From assembly GCA_026392385.1 (NCBI GenBank), contig JAPLCG010000018.1:1-46457 (forward strand): a stretch of DNA of 46,457 bases, read 5' to 3'. Under the pieces are notes generated by a model that worked only from the letters and a program-made list of their open reading frames with translations, had not been told where the DNA came from and searched no databases. Positions 1-11,952 of the stretch are shown here, in pieces; within the stretch, counting starts at the first letter, position 1; each line of letters opens with the position of its first letter. This DNA is from Solirubrobacterales bacterium. GTDB taxonomy: Bacteria > Actinomycetota > Thermoleophilia > Solirubrobacterales > Solirubrobacteraceae. Made by a program: the position numbers and the translations under genes.

Positions 1-718
1 GCGCCATGAACTTGATCGGCGCTGCCTCATCGGCCGGTGCAGCAACGATGATCGTGTTCTCAAGCGCACCATTCTCAGCTAGCGTCTCTGCGAGCTGAAC
101 GACGGTTGCGAGTCGCTGACCAATTGCGACATAGACGGAGATCAGGCCCGTCCCCTTGTTGTTGATAATCGCGTCAAGTGCAATCGCAGTCTTTCCAGTC
201 TGGCGATCGCCAATGATCAGCTCTCGCTGGCCGCGACCGATTGGAATCATCGAGTCAATCGCCTTGAGGCCGGTCTGCATCGGCTCAGTCACCGGCTGAC
301 GCTGCACAACACCAGGCGCCTTGAACTCGGCTGGACGCTTCTCCGTCGTGGCAATCGGACCCTTGCCATCAAGTGGGTTACCAAGTGGGTCAACGATCCG
401 TCCGAGCATCGCTTCGCCGACCGGAATCTCCAGCAGGCTTCCAGTGCGCTTAACCGTGTCACCCTCAGAGATCTTCTCCCAGCTACCGAAAAGCACGGCG
501 CCGACATTGTCCGACTCAAGGTTGAGCGCAAGCCCAGTAACCCCGTGAGGGAATTCGAGCAGCTCGAATGACATGCAGTTCTCAAGCCCGTGAATACGGG
601 CGATACCGTCGGCAACCGAAAGAACGGTTCCGATCTCGGTCAGCTCGGCCGCTCCGGCATCAAGACCCTCGATGCGGCTCTTCAAAATGGATGTGATCTC
701 GTCTGGCTTGATCTGCAT
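1..718 (-). CDS. atpA: F1 ATP synthase subunit alpha, N-terminal part (runs off the left edge)
   Basis: Reverse-strand open frame from ATG at 716-718 reads [20 protein letters not shown]...[25 protein letters not shown]...[32 protein letters not shown]; Walker A GDRQTGKT; downstream of atpH. Confidence 0.97.
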   Translation of the reverse strand, partial: MQIKPDEITSILKSRIEGLDAGAAELTEIGTVLSVADGIARIHGLENCMSFELLEFPHGVTGLALNLESDNVGAVLFGSWEKISEGDTVKRTGSLLEIPVGEAMLGRIVDPLGNPLDGKGPIATTEKRPAEFKAPGVVQRQPVTEPMQTGLKAIDSMIPIGRGQRELIIGDRQTGKTAIALDAIINNKGTGLISVYVAIGQRLATVVQLAETLAENGALENTIIVAAPADEAAPIKFMA

Positions 719-758
719 GGCGTGTTTGGTCTCGCTCCTGGTTGGCGCGTTGTGGTTG

Positions 759-1289
759 TCAGGCGGTTGCAACGGTCCGACGCAGCCGCTCAAGGCGGGC
801 CCGGATCGAAGCGTCAAGGATTTGATTGCCAACCCTGACGATGATCCCACCGAGGATCTCCGGGTTGACACTGCTTGTGAGTCTTACCGTCTCGCCTGTC
901 TGCTGACCAATGCGGTCACCAATCTGGCTAACGGTTGCTTCGTCTAGTTCAACTGCTGAGGTGACTTCAACCGGGAGAACCTTCATCTGCTGCTCCCAGA
1001 GCCGGTCGAAGCGGGCGCGAATCCGATGAATTGCCGGCATCCTGTGACGCTCAAGCAGCGCCTCAAGGAAGTTCTGCACGGCAGGGTCGGCACCATCGAT
1101 CGCGCTGCGAAGGCCGCTGATCTTTTCCTCAGTCGAAAAATTCGGTGAGAAGAAGAAGAGACCGAGGTCCGGGTTGGCGGCCAGTGCATCGTCAAACTCA
1201 ACGAGCTGGTCGCGAACCGTGTCAAGCGTTCCATGTTCGAGTGCTACCTCAAACAATGAACGTGCGTAAACCTCGGCGATCTGTTCCAT
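759..1289 (-). CDS. atpH: F1 ATP synthase subunit delta
   Basis: 176 aa, [20 protein letters not shown]... with C-terminal ...[28 protein letters not shown]; operon position. Confidence 0.95.
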   Translation of the reverse strand: MEQIAEVYARSLFEVALEHGTLDTVRDQLVEFDDALAANPDLGLFFFSPNFSTEEKISGLRSAIDGADPAVQNFLEALLERHRMPAIHRIRARFDRLWEQQMKVLPVEVTSAVELDEATVSQIGDRIGQQTGETVRLTSSVNPEILGGIIVRVGNQILDASIRARLERLRRTVATA

Positions 1290-1846
1290 CAGTTGCCTGT
1301 CCTGTCGCCAGTAAGGCTTGCGAAATCAAGCTCTGACAGCGCGTCCTCGACGAGCTTGCGCTGACCATCGCTATCAAGCGTCTGGCGGGTTACCTTTTCA
1401 GTTGCAGCGATCGTCAGATCCGCAACCTCGCGACGGAGCTCGGCGATTGCGCGCCTCGTCTCAGCCTCAATGTCGCGGGTGGCTTGAGCCTCACGCTCGG
1501 CAATAACGAGCGCAGTTGCCTCGCGTGCCTCACGGTCGTAGCTCTCGGCCGACTTCTGCGCACGCTCAACGATCTCCTCGGCTTGGAGGCGCGCCTCAGC
1601 GAGCCTCGCCCGATAATCATCAAGCAGCTTCTGAGCATCCGCACGCGTCTGCTCAGCCTGCTCGATTGACTCCTCGATCATCCGCTGGCGGCGATCAAGT
1701 CCATCCTGGATCTTCGGGAATGCAAACCGCTTGAGCAGGTAGAGCGTTATCCCAAACGCCAGCAGAGTCCAGACCATGAGGCCCAGACCCGGCGTGACGA
1801 GGAAGTTGCCCGACTCCTCTTTGGCTGCTGCGAGAACCGGAAGCAT
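1289..1846 (-). CDS. atpF: Fo ATP synthase subunit b
   Basis: 185 aa, one N-terminal TM then long charged helix; between atpE and atpH. Confidence 0.95.
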   Translation of the reverse strand: MLPVLAAAKEESGNFLVTPGLGLMVWTLLAFGITLYLLKRFAFPKIQDGLDRRQRMIEESIEQAEQTRADAQKLLDDYRARLAEARLQAEEIVERAQKSAESYDREAREATALVIAEREAQATRDIEAETRRAIAELRREVADLTIAATEKVTRQTLDSDGQRKLVEDALSELDFASLTGDRTGN

Positions 1847-1850
1847 TCGC

Positions 1851-3065
<1,215 letters not shown>

Positions 3066-3069
<4 letters not shown>

Positions 3070-3428
3070 TTGCTGCCTGCTTCCTCAAATGGCTTGAACA
3101 GCATTTCGACTGTGAAAAGCACTGTGAACAGAGCGATTGTTAGTACTGCCGCGCAGAGTCCTGCGCGATCGCCAAACACCATTCCGCAGGCAAAGATCGA
3201 AATCGCCATGAACCAGCCTCGACCAATCAGCGAACCGGCAAGCAGTCCGACGAGTGTGCGCGGGTCATCGGTTGTCTCGGCGCGGCGAACCGCCCATGCG
3301 CGCACCCAGCGCTGGATGCTCCAGGCAACAGCCACGACCAGCCATGCCGACATCGGCAGGTTGGCAACGAGGAACAGCGGCAGCGTCACTGCGAGCAGCA
3401 CGAAGTCGAGCCGGTAGGCGACGTACAT
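3066..3428 (-). CDS. ATP synthase I-like small membrane protein
   Basis: Four-TM-like protein directly upstream of atpB; internal start MYVAYRLDF at 3428 avoids overlap with the upstream gene. Confidence 0.6.
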
Positions 3429-3432
3429 GGGG

Positions 3433-3636
3433 TTAGAGGTCCCTAAAGCGGACGATGACAAGTGCAATTCCGATCCCGAAGCCGATTAGCGTCCCACCCA
3501 CGACTCCCGCTACCAATGAGCCCGCAAGCGCCCCCACTCCTGCGCCTAGCGCCGCGCAGAGCAGCACAGTTGAGAGCAGGTAGAACCCCGCTCCTGCGCC
3601 GGAGGGCGACGGTCGCTCTCTCTGGGGCTCGGTCAT
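3433..3636 (-). CDS. AtpZ/AtpI-like F1Fo ATPase accessory protein
   Basis: 67 aa, two Gly-rich hydrophobic helices (AGFYLLSTVLLCAALGAGVGALAGSLVAGVVGGTLIGFGIGIALVIVRFRDL); first gene of ATP synthase operon. Confidence 0.6.
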   Translation of the reverse strand: MTEPQRERPSPSGAGAGFYLLSTVLLCAALGAGVGALAGSLVAGVVGGTLIGFGIGIALVIVRFRDL

Positions 3637-3822
3637 TTGGAGTGTGGGAAGGGTTTTCCATTGCTGGGCGAGCCACCTGCAAACAGCTAAAGCTTCTCCT
3701 CGGCGGCATACGGAGTGCTGCTTGTCTTTCTACCACACGCCGCTGATCGCTGTCGTGAGTTTCCCTCTCAGAAAGATGACGCGATGTCACAGATGCCGCC
3801 TCCGACGCTATTCTCACGCGCC

Positions 3823-4212
3823 ATGACCTACATCGAACCAACTCAGGAACAGCTCGCCGAGCTGATCGCTGGCCCAGCTGGCCCCGTCGTAATGCTCAAC
3901 CTGCTGCGCTATACGCGCAACGAAGCGGGTGAACTTACCGGTCAGGACACCTATATGAAATACGCGGAGGCCGTGGCTCCGCTTCTCGCAGGAGTTGGCG
4001 GAAGCCCAATCTGGATGGGTCGTGGAGACCAAATTGTAATTGGTGACGACCATGAGAAATGGGACGCAGTCGTGCTGGTTCAGTACCCGTCTCGCGCCGC
4101 TTTCATTGAGTTTGCGACATCCGAGGCCTACGGAGCAATTAGCCACCTACGGATTGGCTCGTTGGAAGACTCGCGACTGATCGCCTGCACAGAAAACGCA
4201 CTCGCTGAATAG
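3823..4212 (+). CDS. DUF1330-like (dimeric alpha/beta barrel) protein
   Basis: MTYIEPTQEQLAELIAGPAGPVVMLNLLRYTRNEAGELTGQDTYMKYAEAVAP...WDAVVLVQYPSRAAFIEFATSEAY, typical DUF1330 pattern. Confidence 0.75.
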   Translation: MTYIEPTQEQLAELIAGPAGPVVMLNLLRYTRNEAGELTGQDTYMKYAEAVAPLLAGVGGSPIWMGRGDQIVIGDDHEKWDAVVLVQYPSRAAFIEFATSEAYGAISHLRIGSLEDSRLIACTENALAE

Positions 4213-4218
4213 GTTCGG

Positions 4219-5247
4219 TCAGCCGGCTGGCTGATCAACTACGAGAATCGTCAGGCCGCGCGTACGCTGATGGAAGTTGGCGCGCACGGCCTCAGGCGAA
4301 TCACCGCTGTCGATCGGCCACCACGCGGCACCAGTTGCTAATGCGGCAGGTTTTGCGAGCGCTGCCTCCGGTGAATCAGCGGCAGCTGCGATTGTCACAG
4401 GGACTCCCTCAGCGGTGGCAACAATCACCGTGTCGAGCTGGCCTAGAAGCGACTCTGCTGTAAGTGCAAGAACCACCGGCGTGCGAGGCCGCCCGAGTCG
4501 CAGCCCAAGCGCAAATGGGGCTCCCATGCCAGGGCCATCAGCCCCAGGCATAACGCTCCGCTCAAGATCACCAAAAAGTCCGGCCGTTGCAAGCGTCGCT
4601 GAACCTGTCAACGAACTGTCGTCAAGCGCTAGGACAAGGTCTGCGCCCGGCGCGGCCTTCGGCGGGCGCGTCTGGTGGCTTGCGGCTTGGCGGCCACCGC
4701 GCCGCCTTGCCCTGCGGAACAGGATCGGGAAGGACACATCGAGCCGAACTGGGCCAGCCGAATCGGCGATTGCACTCGCAAAGGCCTCGTCAATCATTGG
4801 CTCAAGCTGATCGGTCGAATCGCAGAGAAGCTGCTGCTTAGCGGCGCCGCTTAGGAACGCGCCGTGATCGAGCCCTTGGAAGACCTCATCGATCCGCGTG
4901 CGCTTAGCGGGCGGCTGGCATGGCGTCAGGTAGACAACCGGAGCCGAGGAGAGCTTCGCTGAGGCAACGGCAACCGCCTCATTCGCGACTCCCGGTCCTA
5001 GCGTGTTCATCACAACCGCCGGCCGGCCGCTCGCCAACCCATAGCCCTCAGCCATAAGGGCCGCGGCCCGTTCCGTGCGTGGGACGATCAAGCGCGGACC
5101 ATGGACGCGATCGAGTGCGTCCCAGATTGGCAGTACCTGCGACCCGGGGATTGAGAAGACGAAGTCGACGCCGAGCTCCTTGAGTCGCATCGCAACGCGT
5201 TCAGCGCCACTTGGCGCGACGCTGCCGATAAGCAGTGGGCGCCTCAC
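4219..5247 (-). CDS. ThDP-dependent enzyme-like protein, PYR-competent subunit with degenerate PP domain
   Basis: N-terminus aligns with acetolactate-synthase-type PYR domain (FSIPGSQVLPIWDAL...PRTERAAALMAEGYGLASGRPAVVMNTLGPGVANEA); C-terminus resembles PP domain but GDG replaced (VVLALTAESLLGQLD). GTG start overlaps the upstream gene stop (GTGA). Confidence 0.85.
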   Translation of the reverse strand: MRRPLLIGSVAPSGAERVAMRLKELGVDFVFSIPGSQVLPIWDALDRVHGPRLIVPRTERAAALMAEGYGLASGRPAVVMNTLGPGVANEAVAVASAKLSSAPVVYLTPCQPPAKRTRIDEVFQGLDHGAFLSGAAKQQLLCDSTDQLEPMIDEAFASAIADSAGPVRLDVSFPILFRRARRRGGRQAASHQTRPPKAAPGADLVLALDDSSLTGSATLATAGLFGDLERSVMPGADGPGMGAPFALGLRLGRPRTPVVLALTAESLLGQLDTVIVATAEGVPVTIAAAADSPEAALAKPAALATGAAWWPIDSGDSPEAVRANFHQRTRGLTILVVDQPAG

Positions 5248-6971
5248 TTGCGCAGAGCTCCTGCAGTCACGCGCAAGGTCGCAGCAAGGGCCGGACGGTC
5301 CTTAGCTGCTGCCAACAAACCACCAAGCGCAGCCGATCCAGCAAGCGGCCCGAGCGCGCCGTCAAGTTCAGCGAGAATCAGGTTCGCACCAACGAACGGG
5401 ATTGATCCCTTTTCAACACGAATGTCTACGACGAGCGGCTTGTTGCGCGGCTCCTGTGCGAGGCTCAGCGCTTGAGCTAGGTCGCTTGGCGTCCGGACTC
5501 GAATCGTCTCGCAGCCGTGAAGTTCAGCATGGCTCCGATAGTCAACCTCGGGTAGATCAGTGCCGATCGTGCGGTGACGGAAGAACAGCGTCTGAACCAG
5601 TCGAATCGCGTTCCAGGAGCGATCATCAAATACGAAAACTGCGATCGGCACTCCACGCTCCGCGAGTCCGGCAAGCTCACGCGCGCAGTAGAAGAATGCG
5701 CCATCACCGACAACCGCCCAGATTGGCCGATCTGGTTCAGCGAGCGCGGCACCTGCAGCCATAGGAATCGAAGCGCCAATCGACGCATGCTGTGATGGCA
5801 CGATCAGTGGTCGCAGCCATGCGTAAGACGCCAGCCACATCCCAGCAGCTCCTCCCTCACCAACCAAAATTGCATTTGCCGGAGCGGCGCTAACGATCTC
5901 GCGAGCGGCCAGCGGCGCACTCAGCCTGTCGCTGTCGCCAGCGCGGTGAGCCTCCTCGTCAACCAAACCTGACCACTTTGATCGCGCCTCGCTGAATCGC
6001 TCCACCCAGTTGTCTCGGGTCAGCGCCCCACCGCGAACGATTTCAGCCGCGAATGCTTTTGCAAAGACTCCAGCATCAATATCAACGGTTCGATCGGCTA
6101 TTCCATCGGTGCCAGGATTAAGCGCCACGCGCGTGACTGGGGCACGGACTAGCTTCGCATCGCTAAGCCCAAACCAATCGGCCTCCGAAAGGCCGCTTCC
6201 GAGTGCGAGCAGGTGATCAGCCCGCGTCAGTGCGTTAGTCCACGGCACTGTCCCCGCCGGTAGCAGCGGAATGTCCGCACCAAACAGAGCTAGGCAACGG
6301 TCAAGGGTGTCAGCAGCCATTGAGGTCGCCGAGAACGTCAGGCAGACAGGCGCCTGCCAGAGGCGTGCGAGCGCAGCGATCGACTCAAGCGCAGTCGTTG
6401 AGAGCGCGCCGCTGCCAAGCAGAATCACTGGCTTCTTGGCTTCGCGTAGCTCCTCAAAGGCCGGTTTCAGGTCAACAGATCCGCCAACCTCTGCTTGAGA
6501 ATCAACCGACTCTCTGATCGCACAGTTTGCTGCGACCGCTTTTACGACTGCAGCAAGATCTGAATCGCGATTCAGGACCAGCGAAACCGGTGCAGAAAGC
6601 TGTAGCGACTCGTTGCAACGCTCGGCAAGCCTTTCAGCAGACTCACCGGGCTCGACGATCAGCGTTGAACGGGAAGCTGTCTCAATCGCTGGCAGGGCTA
6701 CTTCGCGTTCCGTGTCACTCAGTTGGAGCACTGCGATCACAGGCTTGCGGTCGCCGCTTGCCGTTACAAGGCCGCTTGCGACCCTCAGTACATCAGCAAT
6801 CCCGCGTGCCGTAACAACCGCAGGGCGTCCGCTAGCCCTTGCTGCGCCATCAGCTGCATGTGCGGCCGCCTGCGGGTCTCGCATTGCGATCGCCCCAATC
6901 TCTAGGGCAAGTGATCCGGAAGCTAGAACGGGCAACTCTGCGGTCTTGCTTAGTTCTGCTTCTGTCGCCAT
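5244..6971 (-). CDS. ThDP-dependent enzyme-like protein, PP-competent subunit with degenerate PYR domain
   Basis: MATEAELSKTAEL...RDPQAAAHAADGAARASGRPAVV (catalytic Glu position lost), central domain, then GASIPMAAGAALAEPDRPIWAVVGDGAFFYCARELAGLAERGVPIAVFVFDDRSW. Confidence 0.88.
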   Translation of the reverse strand: MATEAELSKTAELPVLASGSLALEIGAIAMRDPQAAAHAADGAARASGRPAVVTARGIADVLRVASGLVTASGDRKPVIAVLQLSDTEREVALPAIETASRSTLIVEPGESAERLAERCNESLQLSAPVSLVLNRDSDLAAVVKAVAANCAIRESVDSQAEVGGSVDLKPAFEELREAKKPVILLGSGALSTTALESIAALARLWQAPVCLTFSATSMAADTLDRCLALFGADIPLLPAGTVPWTNALTRADHLLALGSGLSEADWFGLSDAKLVRAPVTRVALNPGTDGIADRTVDIDAGVFAKAFAAEIVRGGALTRDNWVERFSEARSKWSGLVDEEAHRAGDSDRLSAPLAAREIVSAAPANAILVGEGGAAGMWLASYAWLRPLIVPSQHASIGASIPMAAGAALAEPDRPIWAVVGDGAFFYCARELAGLAERGVPIAVFVFDDRSWNAIRLVQTLFFRHRTIGTDLPEVDYRSHAELHGCETIRVRTPSDLAQALSLAQEPRNKPLVVDIRVEKGSIPFVGANLILAELDGALGPLAGSAALGGLLAAAKDRPALAATLRVTAGALRK

Positions 6972-7001
6972 CGGGCCGAGCCTATCGCCCACCGCGCAAT
7001 A

Positions 7002-9335
7002 TCAGGAGCGTGGGTCTCGCTGACGATCGCTTGCTGGCGATGCGCCAACAGCTCCGATCGCCGGCGTTATGCCCTTGAAGCGCCTTAGCCGCAGGGCATT
7101 ACCGATGACAAACAGGCTTGAGAAGGCCATCGCCGCCGAAGCAATGATCGGCTGCAGCAGACCAGCGACAGCGAGTGGCAGCGCGGCGACGTTGTAACCA
7201 AATGCCCAGGCAAGGTTCCAGCGGATTGTCGACAGCGCCTTTCGTGAAAGCAGAATTGAGTCAGCGATTAGACGAGGGTCAGGGCGCAGCAGAGCGAGAT
7301 CGGCGGCCTCTACTGCAGCATCCGCCCCACCACCAACTGCGATGCCGAGGTCGGCGGCGACGAGCGCAGGCGTGTCATTGATCCCATCGCCAGCCATCGC
7401 CACGCGCTTTCCGGTTGCTTGGATCTCAATTACTGCGGATGACTTACCACCCGGCAGAACTTCAGCCCTGACCTCGCTAATCCCCAACTGGGCGGCAACC
7501 ACTTCGGCTGCTGCTCGCGAATCACCGGTAAGCAGCACCGGCCGAGCGCCAAGGCTCTTGATCGCTTCTACCGCCTGTACAGCACCCTCGCGCAGACTGT
7601 CTGACATTCCGGCCACAAGTCGAACTTCTCCATCCCAACCAGCCGCAACAACTGCGCGGCCCAACTCACGCTGTGAATCAACGGCAGCGCCCAGCGCATT
7701 GAGGCCAAGACCTTCCGCGACGAGGTGTTCCGGCCGACCAACGGTGACTCGCGTTCCGTTGACGGTTGCAGCGACACCAAGTCCGCCCTGTTCGAGCAGA
7801 TCCTCAAGCACCATTGCCTCTGTCGGTGCAGGCGCTTCAGCAGCAAGCGACCTAGCCGCAGGATGCGATGAGGCCGCGGCGACGCTCCCTGCAATCGCGA
7901 GCACCTCCGAGCGATCGTTCCCTTCAGCAACGAACAGTTCGGCAACTTCCAGCTGCCCGGTTGTGAGGGTTCCCGTTTTATCGAGAACAACAACATCAAC
8001 GTTTCGACTTGCCTCGAGAGCTTCCGGTCCTCTTACGAGAATCCCAAGCTGGGCGCCACGGCCTGAGGCGACCAGCAGGGCAGCTGGTGTAGCTAGGCCG
8101 AGCGCACATGGGCAGGCAACAACCAATACGGCAACCGCTGCAGTCAGCGCTCCTGCGGCGCTCGCACCAACTAGCAGCCAGCCAATGAATGTCAGCACTG
8201 CGAGGACGATCACGCTGGGGACAAAAATCGCACTGACCTGATCAACGATCTTCTGCACCGGCGCCTTGCGTGCCTGAGCATCACGAACAATCGCCGCAAT
8301 CCTTGAGAGCTCGGTGTTCTCGCCGACTTCGGTCGCCCTAACGATCAACCTGCCGCCAACATTGACTGTCGCGCCGGCGACCATGTCGCCCGGCCCGACC
8401 TCCTCGGGCAGGCTCTCGCCGGTCAGAATTGAGCGGTCCACCGAACTGCTGCCCGCCTCAACTTCACCGTCAGTCGCGATCCGCTCGCCCGGTTTAACGA
8501 CGAATCGGTCGCCAACCAGCAGTTCGGCAGCGGGTACAGATCGCTCACTGCCGTCAGCGTCAACAACGGTAGCCGCCGGTGGAACAAGGTCAAGCAGCGC
8601 TTCGACGGCAGCGCCCGCCCGACTCTTTGCACGACTTTCCAAAACTCTGCCGAGCAGTACGAGAGTCGTAACCGCAGCAGCAACTTCAAAGTAGACAGCG
8701 CTCCCAGCTGCTGATCGATCAAGCGTCAAGTCAAAGCCCATCGTCATTGACGACTCGCCAGCGCCCCCGAAGATCAGTGCGCCAAGCGACCATCCCCACG
8801 CAGCTAAGACACCAAGCGAAACAAGCGCATCCATACCAACAGTGCGGTGCCGCAAGGAGAGAAACGCAACTCGATGAAATGGCCAAGCGCCCCAGAGGGC
8901 AACTGGAGTAGCGAGTACGAGCGAGACCCACGCCCAGCCGTTGAATTGCAGCGCTGGGATCATCCCGATCGCCAGCAAGGGAACCGTTAGGCAGGCACTG
9001 ACGGCAAGTCGCGGTCCAAGTCCATCGCCTGAAGCCATTCCATGCGACGCGTGATCGTGCTGTTCGCCGCCATTCGATTGAGAGTGATGAGCACCAGCAA
9101 TAGCAGCCCCATAGCCGACCGACTTGACCGCTTCAAGGATCTCGTCCTGCGTGCTAGTCAGCGGCTCGAAACTAACCCTTGCTGAATCGGTCATCGCGTT
9201 TACCGATGCGTCGACTCCCGGCAGCCCATTAAGCGCTCGTTCGACCTTTACTGCGCAACCAGCACATGTCATTCCCGAGATGCTTAGGTCAAGAACCTCC
9301 GGCCGATCTGGAGTTACCTTTTCGCCAGTAGTCAC
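7002..9335 (-). CDS. copA: Copper-translocating P-type ATPase
   Basis: N-terminal HMA domain [65 protein letters not shown] start. Confidence 0.94.
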   Translation of the reverse strand: MTTGEKVTPDRPEVLDLSISGMTCAGCAVKVERALNGLPGVDASVNAMTDSARVSFEPLTSTQDEILEAVKSVGYGAAIAGAHHSQSNGGEQHDHASHGMASGDGLGPRLAVSACLTVPLLAIGMIPALQFNGWAWVSLVLATPVALWGAWPFHRVAFLSLRHRTVGMDALVSLGVLAAWGWSLGALIFGGAGESSMTMGFDLTLDRSAAGSAVYFEVAAAVTTLVLLGRVLESRAKSRAGAAVEALLDLVPPAATVVDADGSERSVPAAELLVGDRFVVKPGERIATDGEVEAGSSSVDRSILTGESLPEEVGPGDMVAGATVNVGGRLIVRATEVGENTELSRIAAIVRDAQARKAPVQKIVDQVSAIFVPSVIVLAVLTFIGWLLVGASAAGALTAAVAVLVVACPCALGLATPAALLVASGRGAQLGILVRGPEALEASRNVDVVVLDKTGTLTTGQLEVAELFVAEGNDRSEVLAIAGSVAAASSHPAARSLAAEAPAPTEAMVLEDLLEQGGLGVAATVNGTRVTVGRPEHLVAEGLGLNALGAAVDSQRELGRAVVAAGWDGEVRLVAGMSDSLREGAVQAVEAIKSLGARPVLLTGDSRAAAEVVAAQLGISEVRAEVLPGGKSSAVIEIQATGKRVAMAGDGINDTPALVAADLGIAVGGGADAAVEAADLALLRPDPRLIADSILLSRKALSTIRWNLAWAFGYNVAALPLAVAGLLQPIIASAAMAFSSLFVIGNALRLRRFKGITPAIGAVGASPASDRQRDPRS

Positions 9336-9423
9336 GGATCAGAGAGTAGCCCGGCGCTGAGTGGCCTGCGACAGAGCGTAGGCAGCGGAGCGATCGTCGC
9401 CCGGCCACGTCGGTCGCGGTCAA

Positions 9424-10620
9424 TCAGCCGTCATCTCGCTTCTCAGCCTGGACGGCATCCCATTCGCCAGTGACTATTTCTTGCTGCACCTTTGCATCGA
9501 TGGCGTGTTCGCTTGTCTCTGGGTCAACACTACGAAGCTGCCGGGCGCGCAACCTTCGGAAGCCGCCAATCTCTAGTACGGCAACAACCTGAATGCTAAC
9601 TGCGAGCGCCAGCAGGCCAAGCAGTACGAGGAGCAGAGTCCAGCCGAGGTTGAAGTGACCATGGTCATCGCTGTACGGGACGAAGCGCAGCGCAACAGCA
9701 AACAGGCCAAGCAGAAAGGTCCAGAGGTAGAGATAGATGACGGTTCTCCGCGCCGAAAATCCAACCCGCGCAAGCCGATGGTGAAAGTGATTCTGGTCGG
9801 CTTGATGAACAGGCCGCCCATATCGCAGGCGCTTAGCTACGACAAAGCCACTGTCAAGCAGCGGAACGGCAAGGATCATCAGCGGCAGAATCAGCGCAAC
9901 AACAGCGTTCGTCTTGAGGGTTCCCTGGACGGCTACACAACCAATCAGCAGACCAAGCAGATTGGCGCCACTGTCCCCCATGAATACTTTCGCCGGCGGG
10001 AAGTTGTGGAACAGGAAGCCAAGCGACGAGCCCGCGACAATTGCTGCGAGAACTCCGGCCGCTGCGCGATCGAGATCAAATGCAATCACCGCGAAGGCAA
10101 CCGAGCCAATCGCGCAAACCCCTGCGGCGAGACCATCAACTCCATCTGAGAAGTTGACGACATTCATCAGCGCGACAAGCCCAAATACCGTCAGGGGTCC
10201 GGCGGCCGCACCGAGGTTGACTGACCCGACAAACGGCAGCGTCAAGACGACAACCTTGACGCCAACCGCAACTGGAATGATCGCCGCGATTATCTGGCCA
10301 AGCAACTTCCAGCCTGGAGCAAGCTCAACGGCATCATCAATTGCTCCGATCACGGCAATGACAATCGCTGCGACGAGAATCCCTTTGGTTTCAGCGTCCC
10401 ATGGCAACCAGATCAGGCCGGCGACCAAAACCGCCGCGAGCATTGCGAGACCACCAAACAGTGGTGTTGCACGCTCCGAAAGTCCACGGGCGCGCGGCTC
10501 GTCGATTGCCCCGACCCGAGTCGCTAAACGGGCGGCCAGCGGCGTTAGAGCGGCTGATACGAGCATCGCCGCGAGAAACGCGTAGAGGGCATCTAGTGAA
10601 GTCACCACGGTGTCAGACAA
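9424..10620 (-). CDS. Polyprenyl-phosphate GlcNAc-1-phosphate transferase (WecA/TagO, MraY superfamily)
   Basis: Multi-TM; GAIDDAVELAPGWKLLGQ and NVVNFSDGVDGLAAGV, FMGDSGANLLG motifs. Confidence 0.9.
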   Translation of the reverse strand: MSDTVVTSLDALYAFLAAMLVSAALTPLAARLATRVGAIDEPRARGLSERATPLFGGLAMLAAVLVAGLIWLPWDAETKGILVAAIVIAVIGAIDDAVELAPGWKLLGQIIAAIIPVAVGVKVVVLTLPFVGSVNLGAAAGPLTVFGLVALMNVVNFSDGVDGLAAGVCAIGSVAFAVIAFDLDRAAAGVLAAIVAGSSLGFLFHNFPPAKVFMGDSGANLLGLLIGCVAVQGTLKTNAVVALILPLMILAVPLLDSGFVVAKRLRYGRPVHQADQNHFHHRLARVGFSARRTVIYLYLWTFLLGLFAVALRFVPYSDDHGHFNLGWTLLLVLLGLLALAVSIQVVAVLEIGGFRRLRARQLRSVDPETSEHAIDAKVQQEIVTGEWDAVQAEKRDDG

Positions 10621-10662
10621 GAGTGGCAGGCGCCGCGGCCCACACCGCCTGCTTCTGGCAGG

Positions 10663-11952
10663 TCAGGCAGGCGCGGCCGTCTCGAGGCTCGCATAGAGCG
10701 GGAAGGACTCGGCAATCGCCGCAGTTCGTGCCGTCAACTCCGCTCGCTTCGATTCGAAGTCCGGTCCAAGCGCTTCCGCAATCACACTGCCAACCTCATT
10801 GAAGTCCTCAACAGCCAATCCTCGGGTCGCGAGAGCTGGCGTACCAATCCTCAATCCCGAAGTGACCATCGGTGGCCGTGGGTCAAATGGAACGGCATTG
10901 CGGTTGACGGTGATGCCAATCGTGTCAAGCCTGTCCTCAGCCTGACTTCCGTCCAGTTCGCTCTCTCGCAAGTCAACGAGCACGAGGTGCACATCAGTTC
11001 CCCCGGTCAGAACGCTGACACCATCGCCAGCTGACAGAAGCTGTTTAGCGACCGCCTGAGCTCCGGCAATCGTGCGTTCCTGCCGCTCGCGGAATGAGTC
11101 GGTCATAGCGAGCTTAAAGGCAACTGCTTTGCCCGCAATTACGTGCTCGAGTGGACCGCCTTGCTGGCCTGGGAAGACACCCTGATTGATTTGCTTCTTG
11201 AGCTCTTCGCGGCAGAGGATCAATCCGCCGCGTGGGCCACAGAGGGTCTTGTGAACTGTTGTCGTAACAACATCGGCGTGCGGAACCGGGCTTGGATGCA
11301 GACCGGCTGCGACCAATCCCGCGAAGTGGGCCATGTCGACAAGCAGCATCGCGCCAACCTCGTCAGCGATCTCCCGGAAGGCGGCAAAGTCAAGCTGGCG
11401 AGGGTAAGCCGACCAGCCAGCAATGATCAGCTTCGGTCGCCTCTCCCTTGCAACAGCAGCGACAACATCCATGTCAACGAGGAATGTCTCGGGGTCAACT
11501 CCGTAGGAAGCAACATCGAAGAGCTTGCCAGACATATTCAGCTTCATGCCGTGACTTAGGTGACCGCCATGAGCGAGCTCAAGGCCGAGGATCGTGTCGC
11601 CGGGATTGAGCAGCGCGTGGTAAACGGCAGCATTGGCCTGCGCGCCGGAGTGTGGCTGAACATTGGCGTGTTCAGCACCAAAAAGCTCCATTGCCCTGTC
11701 GATCGCAAGCTGCTCGGAGACATCAACACTTTCGCAGCCGCCGTAATAGCGCTTGCCTGGGTATCCCTCGGCGTACTTGTTAGTCAGTACCGACCCTTGG
11801 CACTCCATGATTGCCCGTGGCGCAAAGTTCTCGGACGCAATCATCTCGAGTGTTTGCTGCTGGCGACGTGTTTCGGCCCTAAGAACATCATTGATCTCGG
11901 GATCGATTTCACTTAGCGGCCGGTCAAGCCAATCGGCTGGAAGGTCGGTCAT
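10663..11952 (-). CDS. glyA: Serine hydroxymethyltransferase
   Basis: [43 protein letters not shown] Lys in [14 protein letters not shown]. Confidence 0.97.
   Translation of the reverse strand: MTDLPADWLDRPLSEIDPEINDVLRAETRRQQQTLEMIASENFAPRAIMECQGSVLTNKYAEGYPGKRYYGGCESVDVSEQLAIDRAMELFGAEHANVQPHSGAQANAAVYHALLNPGDTILGLELAHGGHLSHGMKLNMSGKLFDVASYGVDPETFLVDMDVVAAVARERRPKLIIAGWSAYPRQLDFAAFREIADEVGAMLLVDMAHFAGLVAAGLHPSPVPHADVVTTTVHKTLCGPRGGLILCREELKKQINQGVFPGQQGGPLEHVIAGKAVAFKLAMTDSFRERQERTIAGAQAVAKQLLSAGDGVSVLTGGTDVHLVLVDLRESELDGSQAEDRLDTIGITVNRNAVPFDPRPPMVTSGLRIGTPALATRGLAVEDFNEVGSVIAEALGPDFESKRAELTARTAAIAESFPLYASLETAAPA

Noticed and set aside
4219-5247. Possibility that the 342-aa ThDP protein is simply a deletion-damaged acetolactate synthase like prmC/thiolase
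   Set aside because: The frame is intact, a plausible Pro/Ala/Arg-rich linker joins the two halves, and motif losses are substitutions complementary to those of its partner rather than a clean deletion; still listed as something to verify.
7342-8241. 299-aa plus-strand ORF opposite copA (and similar long antisense ORFs at 4277-4810, 9914-10585, 31370-32116)
   Set aside because: Ser/Ala/Pro/Thr-rich, low-complexity translations mirroring real genes; typical high-GC antisense artefacts.
10663-11952. SHMT PLP motif [10 protein letters not shown] with Cys instead of Arg/Ala
   Set aside because: This position varies among SHMTs (E. coli has HKTLAGPRGG), so it is not evidence of altered function.
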